Below, in pieces: positions 1 through 6,796 of a DNA stretch of 36,578 bases (within the stretch, counting starts at the first letter, position 1; every line of letters starts with the position of its first letter). Made by a program: the position numbers and the translations under genes. The DNA is taken from positions 1 to 36,578 of IMG/VR virus record IMGVR_UViG_3300042298_001619; one strand, 5' to 3'. The stretch comes from a virus. The notes beneath the pieces were generated by a model. It was not told the DNA's origin. It searched no databases and was given only the letters and a program-made list of their open reading frames with translations.

Positions 1-127
1 CAACGCAATCTCCAAATACGGCAAAGAATTTTGCATCTGGGCCGCGCAAGAAAATAAAGACGGCAATGGCGCAAACACAATTTCATGGGGCTTTTCCAAT
101 CCCGCCTTGAGGGGCAAAACCAGATGC
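1..127. repeat. Terminal direct repeat, left copy
   Basis: These 127 bases are identical to 36452-36578. The gene starting at 36426 runs off the right end and continues in frame from base 2 at the left end. The ends therefore belong together. An overlap of exactly 127 bp is what a k=127 de Bruijn assembly leaves on a circular contig, so it is more likely an assembly overlap than a biological terminal repeat. The unit genome would be 36,451 bp. Confidence 0.95.
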
Positions 128-175
128 GCTGATGCAGCAATTAACGCAGGCCGAGAAATCCTGCAGAGCATCTAA
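2..175 (+). CDS. Small hypothetical protein, C-terminal part (gene crosses the contig junction)
   Basis: This is the 3' part of a gene whose ATG is at 36426. Joined through the 127-bp overlap it encodes about 66 residues beginning MKTLSKKTSNAISKYGKEF and ending at TAA 173-175. The protein is basic at the N-terminus, has one Trp-rich patch (FCIWAAQEN, ISWGFSN) and no membrane segment. I do not recognise the family. It is the first gene after the non-coding gap 36254-36425, so it is probably the first gene of the early transcription unit. Confidence 0.7.
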   Translation, partial: NAISKYGKEFCIWAAQENKDGNGANTISWGFSNPALRGKTRCADAAINAGREILQSI

Positions 176-184
176 CAACCCCAA

Positions 185-207
185 GGCGCAGGTTCGATCC
201 CTGCGCC
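185..207 (+). other. tRNA T-arm-like hairpin
   Basis: GGCGCAGG (185-192) and CCTGCGCC (200-207) form a perfect 8-bp stem around the 7-base loop TTCGATC. Within it, GGTTCGATCC fits the T-loop (B-box) consensus of tRNA genes. I tried to build a full tRNA upstream: an acceptor partner TGATG exists at 130-134, but no D-arm or anticodon stem fits. It is therefore not a working tRNA. It may be a tRNA 3'-end remnant such as an att core, or a plain RNA hairpin. There is no T-run after it, so a simple terminator is unlikely. Confidence 0.5.
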
Positions 208-226
208 ATCAAACAGAAAACCAAGC

Positions 227-394
227 ATGAAACTCAACTTCTCCGATCTCCTAGAACTGCGACTCGCAGTTATCCACCGCGTGTGCATGACATGGAAGCT
301 ACGCAATGTCGGCCCGCATCACCGCGAATCTTGCCGCGAGGCCGTCGCCCTTCTTCGCAAACTTCGCACCATGACACGGGAGTGCTACCTATGA
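227..394 (+). CDS. Small hypothetical protein (55 aa)
   Basis: An ATG at 227 opens a 55-residue frame ending in TGA at 392-394, overlapping the next start by ATGA. The product is Arg-rich and probably helical (LLELRLAVIHRV, CREAVALLRKLRTMTREC). The tight coupling to the downstream gene supports translation. No family is recognised. Small basic proteins like this are common among phage early genes, but a role cannot be read from the sequence. Confidence 0.5.
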   Translation: MKLNFSDLLELRLAVIHRVCMTWKLRNVGPHHRESCREAVALLRKLRTMTRECYL

Positions 395-543
395 GCCCCA
401 TTGAATTTCTCATCACCTACTCAGTCGCTGGCGTCGTAATGTTCGCCGCTGGCTACATCATCGGCACACACAAGGCCGAGAGCAAAGCGGACGCAATCCG
501 CCGTTGGTGGTTCAATCGGGAGCGCCGAAATGACGCCCGCTGA
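391..543 (+). CDS. Small single-pass membrane protein (50 aa)
   Basis: The start is set at the ATG at 391 because it overlaps the stop of the previous gene (ATGA); a longer frame from 283 would overlap that gene heavily. Residues about 5-24 (FLITYSVAGVVMFAAGYIIG) form one transmembrane helix with a small-xxx-small pattern. A charged cytoplasmic-type tail follows, with RRWWFNRERR. It probably sits in the inner membrane. Function unknown. Confidence 0.6.
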   Translation: MSPIEFLITYSVAGVVMFAAGYIIGTHKAESKADAIRRWWFNRERRNDAR

Positions 544-766
544 AAAGCTCGAACTCGACTATCTGCGGCGAGTCATGATCGGCATTCTCATGGTTACGAT
601 CGAAGACTTGACGGACGAGCGCAAACTGCAAACCGTTTCAAACCAGAACGAGCAGGCGCTAAACAAAGCCGAGGCGTTGACATTCATTCGCTCTAGCGCA
701 TTCGATGTTGTCTGCGATATCGTTGGTGCGCCTGCCTGCCGCATCCGAACCAAGTGCTTAAAATGA
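530..766 (+). CDS. Small hypothetical protein (78 aa)
   Basis: The frame overlaps the preceding gene by 14 bp and the following gene by 4 bp. The product starts MTPAEKLELDYLRRVM, looks helical, and carries three Cys residues in its last 20 positions (VVCDIVGAPACRIRTKC). There is no clear metal-binding spacing and no recognised family. Its place in a chain of coupled small genes supports it being real. Confidence 0.6.
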   Translation: MTPAEKLELDYLRRVMIGILMVTIEDLTDERKLQTVSNQNEQALNKAEALTFIRSSAFDVVCDIVGAPACRIRTKCLK

Positions 767-909
767 ACCCACCCACTAGAATCGAATGGCTAGTGATGGC
801 CGTTATAGCATTTGCCGTATCTTGGGCCGTGTTCCTTCTTTATCTGAGAGCGCCGAAGATTGAGCCTGATTTTAACCAATGCCCACTCTGCGGCCCGTCA
901 TATGAATAG
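763..909 (+). CDS. Small membrane protein with C-terminal CxxC (48 aa)
   Basis: An ATG at 763 overlaps the previous stop (AAATGA) and the frame ends at TAG 907-909. Residues about 9-28 (WLVMAVIAFAVSWAVFLLYL) form a transmembrane helix. The short tail ends with a CPLC pair, which could bind metal or be redox-active if paired with a partner. Function unknown. Confidence 0.6.
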   Translation: MNPPTRIEWLVMAVIAFAVSWAVFLLYLRAPKIEPDFNQCPLCGPSYE

Positions 910-1249
910 CAATCAAAAAGGCAAACGCGGCGAGCGCGAAGCCGCCGCATTCCTCACAGGCGAAGGATTCCCTGCCCGCCGTGGGCAGCAATTCGCTGGC
1001 GGCACGGATTCGCCGGATGTGCTGTGCGAGAGTTTGAGTGGGCTGCATTTTGAAGTAAAGCGCACCGAGCGCGGGAACCCTTATGACTGGGTTAGCCAGG
1101 CGCAACGAGACTGCGGTGAGAAGCTGCCGGTGGTATTACATCGGCGCAACGATCACGAATGGCTGGCGGTGTTGCCTGCCAAGGATTTTTTCCGCATTGT
1201 GCGGGAGAGTAGCCTTGCCGATACGCCGTTGGCATTGCCGAATAAATAA
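902..1249 (+). CDS. Putative PD-(D/E)XK endonuclease (Holliday-junction resolvase-like)
   Basis: The ATG at 902 (MNSNQKGKRGEREAAAFL) is chosen because it overlaps the upstream stop; the frame is open upstream but that part overlaps the 763-909 gene. The 115-residue product has the layout of small phage and archaeal Hjc-like resolvases: a basic KGKRGERE helix with the first Glu, then PDVLCESLSGLHFEVKR with the catalytic Asp and the E-x-K pair. Such enzymes cut branched DNA during recombination and before packaging. The next genes form a recombination set (ATPase, second nuclease, SSB), which supports a role in DNA processing. Exact substrate unknown. Confidence 0.75.
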   Translation: MNSNQKGKRGEREAAAFLTGEGFPARRGQQFAGGTDSPDVLCESLSGLHFEVKRTERGNPYDWVSQAQRDCGEKLPVVLHRRNDHEWLAVLPAKDFFRIVRESSLADTPLALPNK

Positions 1250-1275
1250 GGCGAACACAGAAAGAAAAAAAAGAA

Positions 1276-2208
1276 ATGAAAATAACAAAAGGCAAACAAA
1301 CCCGCGCCCAGCGCGTTGTTATCTACGGCGTCGAGAGTGTTGGCAAATCCACCTTCGCCGCGCAATTCCCAAAACCCTTATTCTTGGATGTCGAGGGCGG
1401 CACGGCTCATCTCGATACGGATCGCGTGGAGATCGCAACCCTAGCAGAACTTGAATCCGCCATTCGCGAATGCCAGTCAACAGATTACCAGTCGGTGATC
1501 ATCGACTCGGCAGACTGGGCCGAACGCTTGGTGCTGGAAGGCATGTTGGCGCAGGACAAGAAAAAGAGCGTCGAAGACTACGGCTACGGAAAGGGCTTCG
1601 TTATGCTGGCCGAGAAGTTTGCCCGACTGCTTACTATCGCTGATCAGATCGTGGCCAGCGGTAAGAATGTCGTATTCATCGCTCACTCGAAAGTGCAGCG
1701 CGTCGAGCCGCCAGATATGCTTTCAGCTTATGATCGCTATGAATTAAAGCTAACCAAGCAGAGCGCACCGTTGCTCAAAGAATGGGCCGATGAGTTGTGG
1801 TTCTTCAAGTTCAAGACGAAGACAGTTGAGAGCGAATCAGGCCGCAGCAAAGGCGTTGGCGGCAAGGAACGCATTATCTTAACAACCCACTCGGCGGCTT
1901 ACGATGCCAAGACTCGCTCGGGGCTGGCGGAAGAGTTGCCGATGGCTTGGGATAGTGTGGCGCATTTGTTTGCGAAGCCGGTAGCAAAGGTGGCAGAACC
2001 TGCCGTCAAGATAATCGGCAAGGAGACAACTGAACTTCGCGCACAACTTGAGCATCACGAAGACATGGTGAATGCGTTCCTTATTGCTAAATCCCAGATC
2101 AAGGAAGGCCAGAGTTGGCACGATGTGAGCGAAAAGGCAATGGGCCGCATCGCATCCGATGTTAATGCATTCTTGGCGACTGTCGCTAGCTGGAAGGCAG
2201 GAAAATGA
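1276..2208 (+). CDS. RecA-fold ATPase, Sak4-like recombination protein
   Basis: The 310-residue protein has a Walker A motif GVESVGKST at residues 18-26, an early acidic strand LFLDVEGG, and a Walker B-like strand VIIDSAD near residue 77. A sensor-like VVFIAHSKV follows. The size and motif order match the phage Sak4/AAA_24 group, single-domain RecA-like ATPases that act in single-strand annealing or strand exchange. A purine-rich leader (AAAGAAAAAAAAGAAATG) precedes the start. It overlaps the next gene by 4 bp and lies beside a Cas4-like nuclease and an SSB-like gene, the usual partners of phage annealing proteins. Residues after about 230 are less conserved-looking and end in a helical tail. 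Confidence 0.8.
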   Translation: MKITKGKQTRAQRVVIYGVESVGKSTFAAQFPKPLFLDVEGGTAHLDTDRVEIATLAELESAIRECQSTDYQSVIIDSADWAERLVLEGMLAQDKKKSVEDYGYGKGFVMLAEKFARLLTIADQIVASGKNVVFIAHSKVQRVEPPDMLSAYDRYELKLTKQSAPLLKEWADELWFFKFKTKTVESESGRSKGVGGKERIILTTHSAAYDAKTRSGLAEELPMAWDSVAHLFAKPVAKVAEPAVKIIGKETTELRAQLEHHEDMVNAFLIAKSQIKEGQSWHDVSEKAMGRIASDVNAFLATVASWKAGK

Positions 2209-3215
2209 AAGAAATCTCACCATCAATGCTTCCCAAGCTCGCATCTTGCCCTGTCTTCGTTGGATCATCCGGCACAAGCGAAGCAGCAGATCGGGGAACG
2301 AGGATCGACGCCGCCATCCGCAACTGCATCATCGGCGATTTCCGCCCAGAGATTGAACCCGAAGAGGACAGGATCGCCGTTGAGTGGGGCGTTGCGAAGC
2401 TCAAGGAGTTGGCGCAAGAGCACCCAATCGAAACCCGCGAAGAGTTCCTTCAAATGGATGTGCCGGGGCTATCACGCCCCGGCACTGCGGACGCGGTATG
2501 TCTCGGCGCCAAGTGGCTGGCAGATATAAAAACGGGCCAGATCAGGAATTATCGCGAGCAGCTAACGGCCTACTCATTGGCGTGCATGGATGCGACTTGG
2601 GAGGATAAGTGGACGGCCCATGTCGTCTATGTCGATCAACAGGCCGTGCGCAGCTATGAGTTCGCTCGCGAGCAATGCGAGCGGGTTCTTGAACAGGTAA
2701 TCGCTAGAGCCACGGGGCCGCTGGCGCAACCCGTGCCGTGCGAGTATTGCGATTGGTGCGCGAACAAGGATCGGTGCAAGGCGCTGGTGCTTCAGAGTAA
2801 GCACGCACTCGCAGACATTGATGCTACCAATAAAGACACCCTTACCATCATCCGCGATCGCATCCTTGCCGATCCGGCCAAGCATTCCGATTTTGTTGCT
2901 CGGTTCAAATGGTTCGCCAAGGAATTCGGCGAGCCGCTCGCCGATGCGCTCAAGGAGCGCCTGCAGGCCGGTGAAGAGATCGATGGGTGGAAATTGACGA
3001 ATGCCGCAAACCGCCGTTATATCGAGCCGGTTGATGCCATAAAAGTCATTTCACAAGTCAGCCCAGAGCGGGCGTTCATGCTCGCTGGCGGGAAAATCTC
3101 CGCCGACAAATTTCTGGAACTCGCCGCCGAGGTTGGCGTCGAGGATGCCGAGAAGCTGGTTCAAAGCGCTCCAGGCACACCGCAAATGCGCCAAGTCAAA
3201 AAGAAAGAAAAATAA
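2205..3215 (+). CDS. Cas4/DUF2800-like PD-(D/E)XK exonuclease
   Basis: The 336-residue protein starts with ISPSMLPKLASCPVFVG, the N-terminal Cys and helix typical of RecB/Cas4-type nucleases. GTADAVCLGAKWLADIKTG carries the catalytic D and D-x-K residues, and QLTAYSLAC is the QxxxY motif. A cysteine group CEYCDWCANKDRC near residue 180-195 resembles the C-terminal iron-sulfur cluster of Cas4, with the distant N-terminal Cys as possible fourth ligand. The family degrades or trims DNA ends to give single strands. With the ATPase before it and SSB after it, the likely role is recombination or replication repair. The last 120 residues are a helical extension. Confidence 0.78.
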   Translation: MKEISPSMLPKLASCPVFVGSSGTSEAADRGTRIDAAIRNCIIGDFRPEIEPEEDRIAVEWGVAKLKELAQEHPIETREEFLQMDVPGLSRPGTADAVCLGAKWLADIKTGQIRNYREQLTAYSLACMDATWEDKWTAHVVYVDQQAVRSYEFAREQCERVLEQVIARATGPLAQPVPCEYCDWCANKDRCKALVLQSKHALADIDATNKDTLTIIRDRILADPAKHSDFVARFKWFAKEFGEPLADALKERLQAGEEIDGWKLTNAANRRYIEPVDAIKVISQVSPERAFMLAGGKISADKFLELAAEVGVEDAEKLVQSAPGTPQMRQVKKKEK

Positions 3216-3216
3216 A

Positions 3217-3672
3217 ATGCCATCATACAAACAAGAAGAACCCAAAAAAGCCGGAACCTATTTCGTAGAGCCGGGACTCTATAAAGTCGAAGTCAAGAAT
3301 GCCGTCGAGAAGACATCTCAGAACGGCAACGCAATGATCAAGCTCGTCTGCAAAGTGCTGATGAAAGACGGAACCGAGGGGCCAGAAGTCTGGGATCACT
3401 TGGTGTTCACCGCCAAGGCTTCGTGGAAGATCGATCAGTTCCTTGCCAGCATCGGGCAAGCCGTTGTTCCCGGCGAGGAGGTGAGCATCGATGCCATCGA
3501 TCTTGTGGGGACAGTCGGCGTGGCCGAGATCGGCGAGGAGGCAGGAACTAACAACCCCGAACAGAAATTCAACTGCATCGATCGCTGGATATTTGGCGAT
3601 GAGTTGAAGGCGTGGAAGGCTGGAAAGTCTGCCGTCAAGAAACCTGCAGACGGGGACGACATCCCGTTCTAA
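3217..3672 (+). CDS. SSB-like single-stranded DNA-binding protein (DUF669-like)
   Basis: The start is set at ATG 3217, just after the stop of the nuclease gene; the open frame extends upstream inside that gene but is a shadow there. The 151-residue protein is predicted to be beta-rich (GLYKVEVKNAVEK, NAMIKLVCKVLM, VWDHLVFTA) and ends in ADGDDIPF. Such an acidic, aromatic-terminated tail is the hallmark of SSB proteins and recruits partner enzymes. The DUF669 family found beside phage recombinases has the same layout. It probably coats ssDNA and works with the two preceding genes. Confidence 0.75.
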   Translation: MPSYKQEEPKKAGTYFVEPGLYKVEVKNAVEKTSQNGNAMIKLVCKVLMKDGTEGPEVWDHLVFTAKASWKIDQFLASIGQAVVPGEEVSIDAIDLVGTVGVAEIGEEAGTNNPEQKFNCIDRWIFGDELKAWKAGKSAVKKPADGDDIPF

Positions 3673-3882
3673 ATGTTAGAGTTCTCCATCCGCCTTGTGA
3701 TCTGCTGCAATGGGTGCGCCGTCGGTTCTCGATTATGTCGAGACAAGCCGTTCCCGAAATACCAGAACACCTACGACGACACACCAGAGGGCAGATCGCG
3801 GGCGGTGGAGGATATGCAAAAGATTCAACAATATGTTACAGATTACGAACAAAGTTCAACTTCTCGAAAACGCTCTCGCTAG
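3673..3882 (+). CDS. Small hypothetical protein (69 aa)
   Basis: The ATG directly abuts the TAA of the SSB gene, a sign of translational coupling. The N-terminus MLEFSIRLVICCNGCAVGSRL is hydrophobic with four Cys in or near it. The C-terminus is polar and basic. No family recognised. The 3' end overlaps the coiled-coil gene starting at 3833 by 50 bp, more than is usual here, so either this gene or the start of the next is less certain. Confidence 0.45.
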   Translation: MLEFSIRLVICCNGCAVGSRLCRDKPFPKYQNTYDDTPEGRSRAVEDMQKIQQYVTDYEQSSTSRKRSR

Positions 3883-4012
3883 CTATCAGGCGGCGGCGCG
3901 GGAACTGATTGCCGAACTCAAACAACAACGCGATGATGTGTTGGCTGAGAATGAAATTCTTCGCCGCGACATTGCCAAGCTTGATAACTTTTTAGCGAAC
4001 CAAGATGAATAA
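3833..4012 (+). CDS. Small coiled-coil protein (59 aa)
   Basis: A start at ATG 3833 (MLQITNKVQLLENAL) is preferred over upstream in-frame starts, which would run through the preceding gene. Nearly the whole product follows heptads (VQLLENALASYQAAARELIAE, DVLAENEILRRDIAKLDNFL), so it should form a parallel or antiparallel coiled coil. Overlaps the next gene by 8 bp. Function unknown. Confidence 0.55.
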   Translation: MLQITNKVQLLENALASYQAAARELIAELKQQRDDVLAENEILRRDIAKLDNFLANQDE

Positions 4013-4292
4013 CAGCGACACACCGGAAACCGATCATTTGGAAAACTCTCTCGGCCCCGCAGCGGAACAAAGCCATCCGGCACTCTGGCTTCACGCCCGC
4101 CGCCTAGAACGCGAGCGGGACGAATGGTATTTCAAAGCGCACGAGAATTTTAAATTCACACTAGACGCAAGAGCAGAGCGCGACGAGGCGAGGGAACTCG
4201 CACGACAGATGTCAGAGAGCAATCAAGTTCTTTTGGCCGATGTGCGTTTTTATCGAAACGCATGGGAACAATTAAAGAAAGAAAAGCCATGA
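4005..4292 (+). CDS. Coiled-coil hypothetical protein (95 aa)
   Basis: The product begins MNNSDTPETDHLENS and then has a charged helical body (HARRLERERDEWYFKAHENF, RAERDEARELARQMSES). Short early-phage proteins with a TPETD-type N-terminus and an RxLERERDE helix are widespread in environmental phages, without known function. It is coupled on both sides by short overlaps. Confidence 0.65.
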   Translation: MNNSDTPETDHLENSLGPAAEQSHPALWLHARRLERERDEWYFKAHENFKFTLDARAERDEARELARQMSESNQVLLADVRFYRNAWEQLKKEKP

Positions 4293-4483
4293 ACGCTTCA
4301 ACCTGGCGCGGATATCCGCTGCGGTGCTGGCCTAACCATCAAGACGATTGCTATCGCTGGGACTGGGAGATTCAGATTGATGGCCGGTGGTTGGAGATTG
4401 TTACGCAGGCGACTCGGTTCGTTGAGTCGGAAGCGGAGGAGAGTTTAATTAGATACCTTGACAAGAACCGCAGGAAGAGATAG
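4289..4483 (+). CDS. Small hypothetical protein rich in Trp (64 aa)
   Basis: The start is placed at ATG 4289 (MNASTWRGYPLRCW), which overlaps the previous stop by 4 bp; an upstream in-frame ATG at 4262 is possible. The protein is rich in Trp and Arg (CYRWDWEIQIDGRWLEIV) and looks like a small beta domain with a basic C-terminus. No family recognised. Confidence 0.55.
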   Translation: MNASTWRGYPLRCWPNHQDDCYRWDWEIQIDGRWLEIVTQATRFVESEAEESLIRYLDKNRRKR

Positions 4484-4585
4484 ACATTGCACGCGGGCCG
4501 TGAAAAAGCCCATCACAACATGCAACAACATTTTGCCCTTCACACCGACCGGAGCCTTTGCATGGGCCAATTTTTCAGCCGGAAG

Positions 4586-4606
4586 GTGTGGAGGGTTTTT
4601 CTACAC
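4586..4606 (+). promoter_or_regulatory. Hairpin over the ribosome-binding region of the next gene
   Basis: GTGTGGA (4586-4592) can pair with TCTACAC (4600-4606), with one G-T wobble and a 7-base loop GGGTTTT. The only good Shine-Dalgarno-like stretch, GGAGGG (4590-4595), lies in this hairpin before ATG 4608. The fold could limit initiation of the 4608 gene or bring the site closer to the start. Position only; no test. Confidence 0.3.
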
Positions 4607-4607
4607 A

Positions 4608-4856
4608 ATGAATGAACTGGAACTTCCCGAACACGAATTAGAAATATTCGTGTGGCGGGCCTTGGCTAAAAACAAACTCATCGATTGCGCGTCAGTAGCA
4701 GAGGAAATTCTGCCGCATGGAGCGCATCCCGATTATTGGGCCGCAGCTAAAAAGCTCGGCAATCACACGCTCGATCACATGTCAATGCGCGGACTCGTCT
4801 GGAAGGACGAAGATGGCTATTGGTTTGAAACGGGAGGGACGGCATGGACAAAATAG
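4608..4856 (+). CDS. Hypothetical protein before primase (82 aa), possibly winged-helix
   Basis: The ATG at 4608 follows the purine-rich GGAGGG stretch; the frame is open upstream to 4458 but that part looks non-coding. The product (MNELELPEHELEIFVWRALAK) has a helix-helix-beta character ending HTLDHMSMRGLVWKDEDGYWFETGG. This resembles a winged-helix wing (LxxxGLVxxxDGYW). It may therefore bind DNA or help the primase it overlaps by 13 bp. Inference only. Confidence 0.6.
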   Translation: MNELELPEHELEIFVWRALAKNKLIDCASVAEEILPHGAHPDYWAAAKKLGNHTLDHMSMRGLVWKDEDGYWFETGGTAWTK

Positions 4857-6796
4857 AAGAAGCCCGCACCAATCTGCCGCTGCCGGAACTTATGCGCGAG
4901 ATGGGCTACGGCGAGTTTGCCAAGTCGAGCGTGAAATCGCCATTCCGCGATGAGAAATCGCCGTCATGGGGAATCTATGAGAAGGCTGGGAGGTGGAAAT
5001 TTCTTGACCATGGAACTGGCGAGGGCGGGGATGAAATTGACTTTATCGAACAGGTCGAAAATATCGACCGCAAGGCTGCGATTGAGCGGTTTTTGGCGAT
5101 GGCAGGCATCGAGCGTCAAGAGAAAAAGCCGCCTGCGACAAAGTATTCGCTCAACGGCTCAAAGACCAATTCCAAGTCATGGGGAGAGTGCCAGGCACAG
5201 GCCGACGAGGCATTCCTTGAAAGGCTCGCAGATGAACGCAAGATTGGCGTCCAAACGATGCGCTGGGCCAAAGAGATTGGCATTCTGGGGCGCTGTGGCG
5301 AGCATCCGGCATTCAAATGCGGCACAGGATACCATTTCCGCGTCGAGGATGGGGGATGGCGCTTTGAGCCAAGGGGGATGACCAACGAGGCACTTGTTTT
5401 CGGCAACAAGGACTCGAAGGAGGTGTATGTTTTCGAGTCGCAGTGGGATGCACTCGCCATCGCACACTCTGTAGGCATTGACGCAGCCGCTACAAAGCTC
5501 TGGGTTGTTACCCGGGGGGCAAGTAACGGCAAACTCGCCGCACCTTACGCCGAGAAGCGCACGATCATTGCATTCCCACAGAATGACGCGCCAAAGAGCA
5601 ACGGGAAGGTGCCGAGCGAGGAATGGATGGCTGACATCATCGATTCCTGCGCCAAAGGGCTGGTTCTGCGTGTTGAAATCCCACGACCGCACAAGGACGC
5701 CAACGATTATGTGGAAGAGGGCGCTACGAGGCAGCAGATCGTCGCAGCAATCCGTTCCGCAGGCGACCCACTTCTATCAAGCGTCGAGATTCAATCATTC
5801 TCAGATTTGTTTGAATACAAGCCCGAAGAAGATGAGACGGTATTGCTTGGGAATCGCTGGGTTTGCCAAGGCGGGCAGCTTTTGCTCGTTGGGCAATCGG
5901 GCATCGGCAAATCATCTTTGAGCGTGCAGGCGGCAATGACCTGGGCGCTAGGGTTGCCATTCTTCGGCATTAAGCCGGTTCGCCCGCTTAAGAGTTTAAT
6001 TGTGCAGGCCGAAAATGATGGCGGAGACATGGCCGAGATCGTGCAGGGAGTCATGTCGTATGTGGTTGCATGCTCAAAAAAGCCGGAGGCGCAAGCCCTA
6101 AAAATCCTGCAAGAGAATGTCTGCTTCGCTCGCGTCACCGCGCAGGTTTCGGATGATTTTGTGAAAGTTGTCGGGCGATTGCTCGATCGACACGGTGAGC
6201 GCGATCTCGTATTTGGTGATCCGCTTCTGTCCTATGTCGGCGGCGATATTTCTCGACAGGAAGTCATGTCACATTTCCTTCGGCAACTCTGCAACCCCCT
6301 TGCCTTCCAACGCAAGTTTGCATGGGTTTGGAGCCACCATACCGGAAAGCCGCAGAGCGATTCTAAAGCAAGAGCGCATTGGAATGCGAATGATTATGCC
6401 TACATAGGCATGGGATCGTCCGAGCTTACGAACTGGGCGCGTGCAATTGCCGTCCTTCAGACGACGAAGCATGACGGCATTTTCAAGCTGCTGCTCGCCA
6501 AACGCGGCAAGCGGGCAAATGTCATCGACAAGAACGGCCAGCCAGAAACCGCCATCGTTCTCAAGCATGCTGACAAGGGCTTGCATTGGGAACCAACCGA
6601 TCTCCCCGGCGAAGAAGACGAGCAACCGGCCAAGCGTGGCCGCAAGCCCGCCTTGTCGCCCGTTCAGCAGGCCGAGCTTGTTGCCTTCGCGGAAGCATGG
6701 CCGGAAGGGCATGGTGGGCTTTACAGCGCAGCAGCAAAACGCTTCAATGTCTCTGCCGACACGATCAAAAACTACCTTGTGAAAATTGAAAAATGA
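4844..6796 (+). CDS. Primase-helicase (zinc-less primase N-terminus, Toprim-like, RepA-type ATPase)
   Basis: The 650-residue protein combines three parts. Residues 1-80 look like the DnaG CHC2 region (SPFRDEKSPSWGIYE, then GEGGDEIDFI), but all the zinc-binding Cys/His are missing. Residues about 150-300 resemble a Toprim fold: catalytic-type Glu in VYVFESQWDALA (E198), an altered acidic motif in IIAFPQND, and KDANDYV at 284-290. Residues 330-560 are a RepA/AAA_25 RecA-fold helicase with Walker A GQSGIGKSS (350-358), Walker B LVFGDPL (455-461) and a SHH motif. The C-terminus has a helix-turn-helix-like end (AAAKRFNVSADTIKNYLVKI). It should prime and unwind DNA at the replication fork. A repeat cluster that could be the origin begins at its stop codon. 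Confidence 0.85.
   Translation: MDKIEEARTNLPLPELMREMGYGEFAKSSVKSPFRDEKSPSWGIYEKAGRWKFLDHGTGEGGDEIDFIEQVENIDRKAAIERFLAMAGIERQEKKPPATKYSLNGSKTNSKSWGECQAQADEAFLERLADERKIGVQTMRWAKEIGILGRCGEHPAFKCGTGYHFRVEDGGWRFEPRGMTNEALVFGNKDSKEVYVFESQWDALAIAHSVGIDAAATKLWVVTRGASNGKLAAPYAEKRTIIAFPQNDAPKSNGKVPSEEWMADIIDSCAKGLVLRVEIPRPHKDANDYVEEGATRQQIVAAIRSAGDPLLSSVEIQSFSDLFEYKPEEDETVLLGNRWVCQGGQLLLVGQSGIGKSSLSVQAAMTWALGLPFFGIKPVRPLKSLIVQAENDGGDMAEIVQGVMSYVVACSKKPEAQALKILQENVCFARVTAQVSDDFVKVVGRLLDRHGERDLVFGDPLLSYVGGDISRQEVMSHFLRQLCNPLAFQRKFAWVWSHHTGKPQSDSKARAHWNANDYAYIGMGSSELTNWARAIAVLQTTKHDGIFKLLLAKRGKRANVIDKNGQPETAIVLKHADKGLHWEPTDLPGEEDEQPAKRGRKPALSPVQQAELVAFAEAWPEGHGGLYSAAAKRFNVSADTIKNYLVKIEK

Noticed and set aside
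130-212. A complete tRNA gene ending in the T-arm at 185-207
   Set aside because: Only the T-arm and part of an acceptor stem can be paired. D-arm and anticodon stem fail, and the region overlaps a coding frame.
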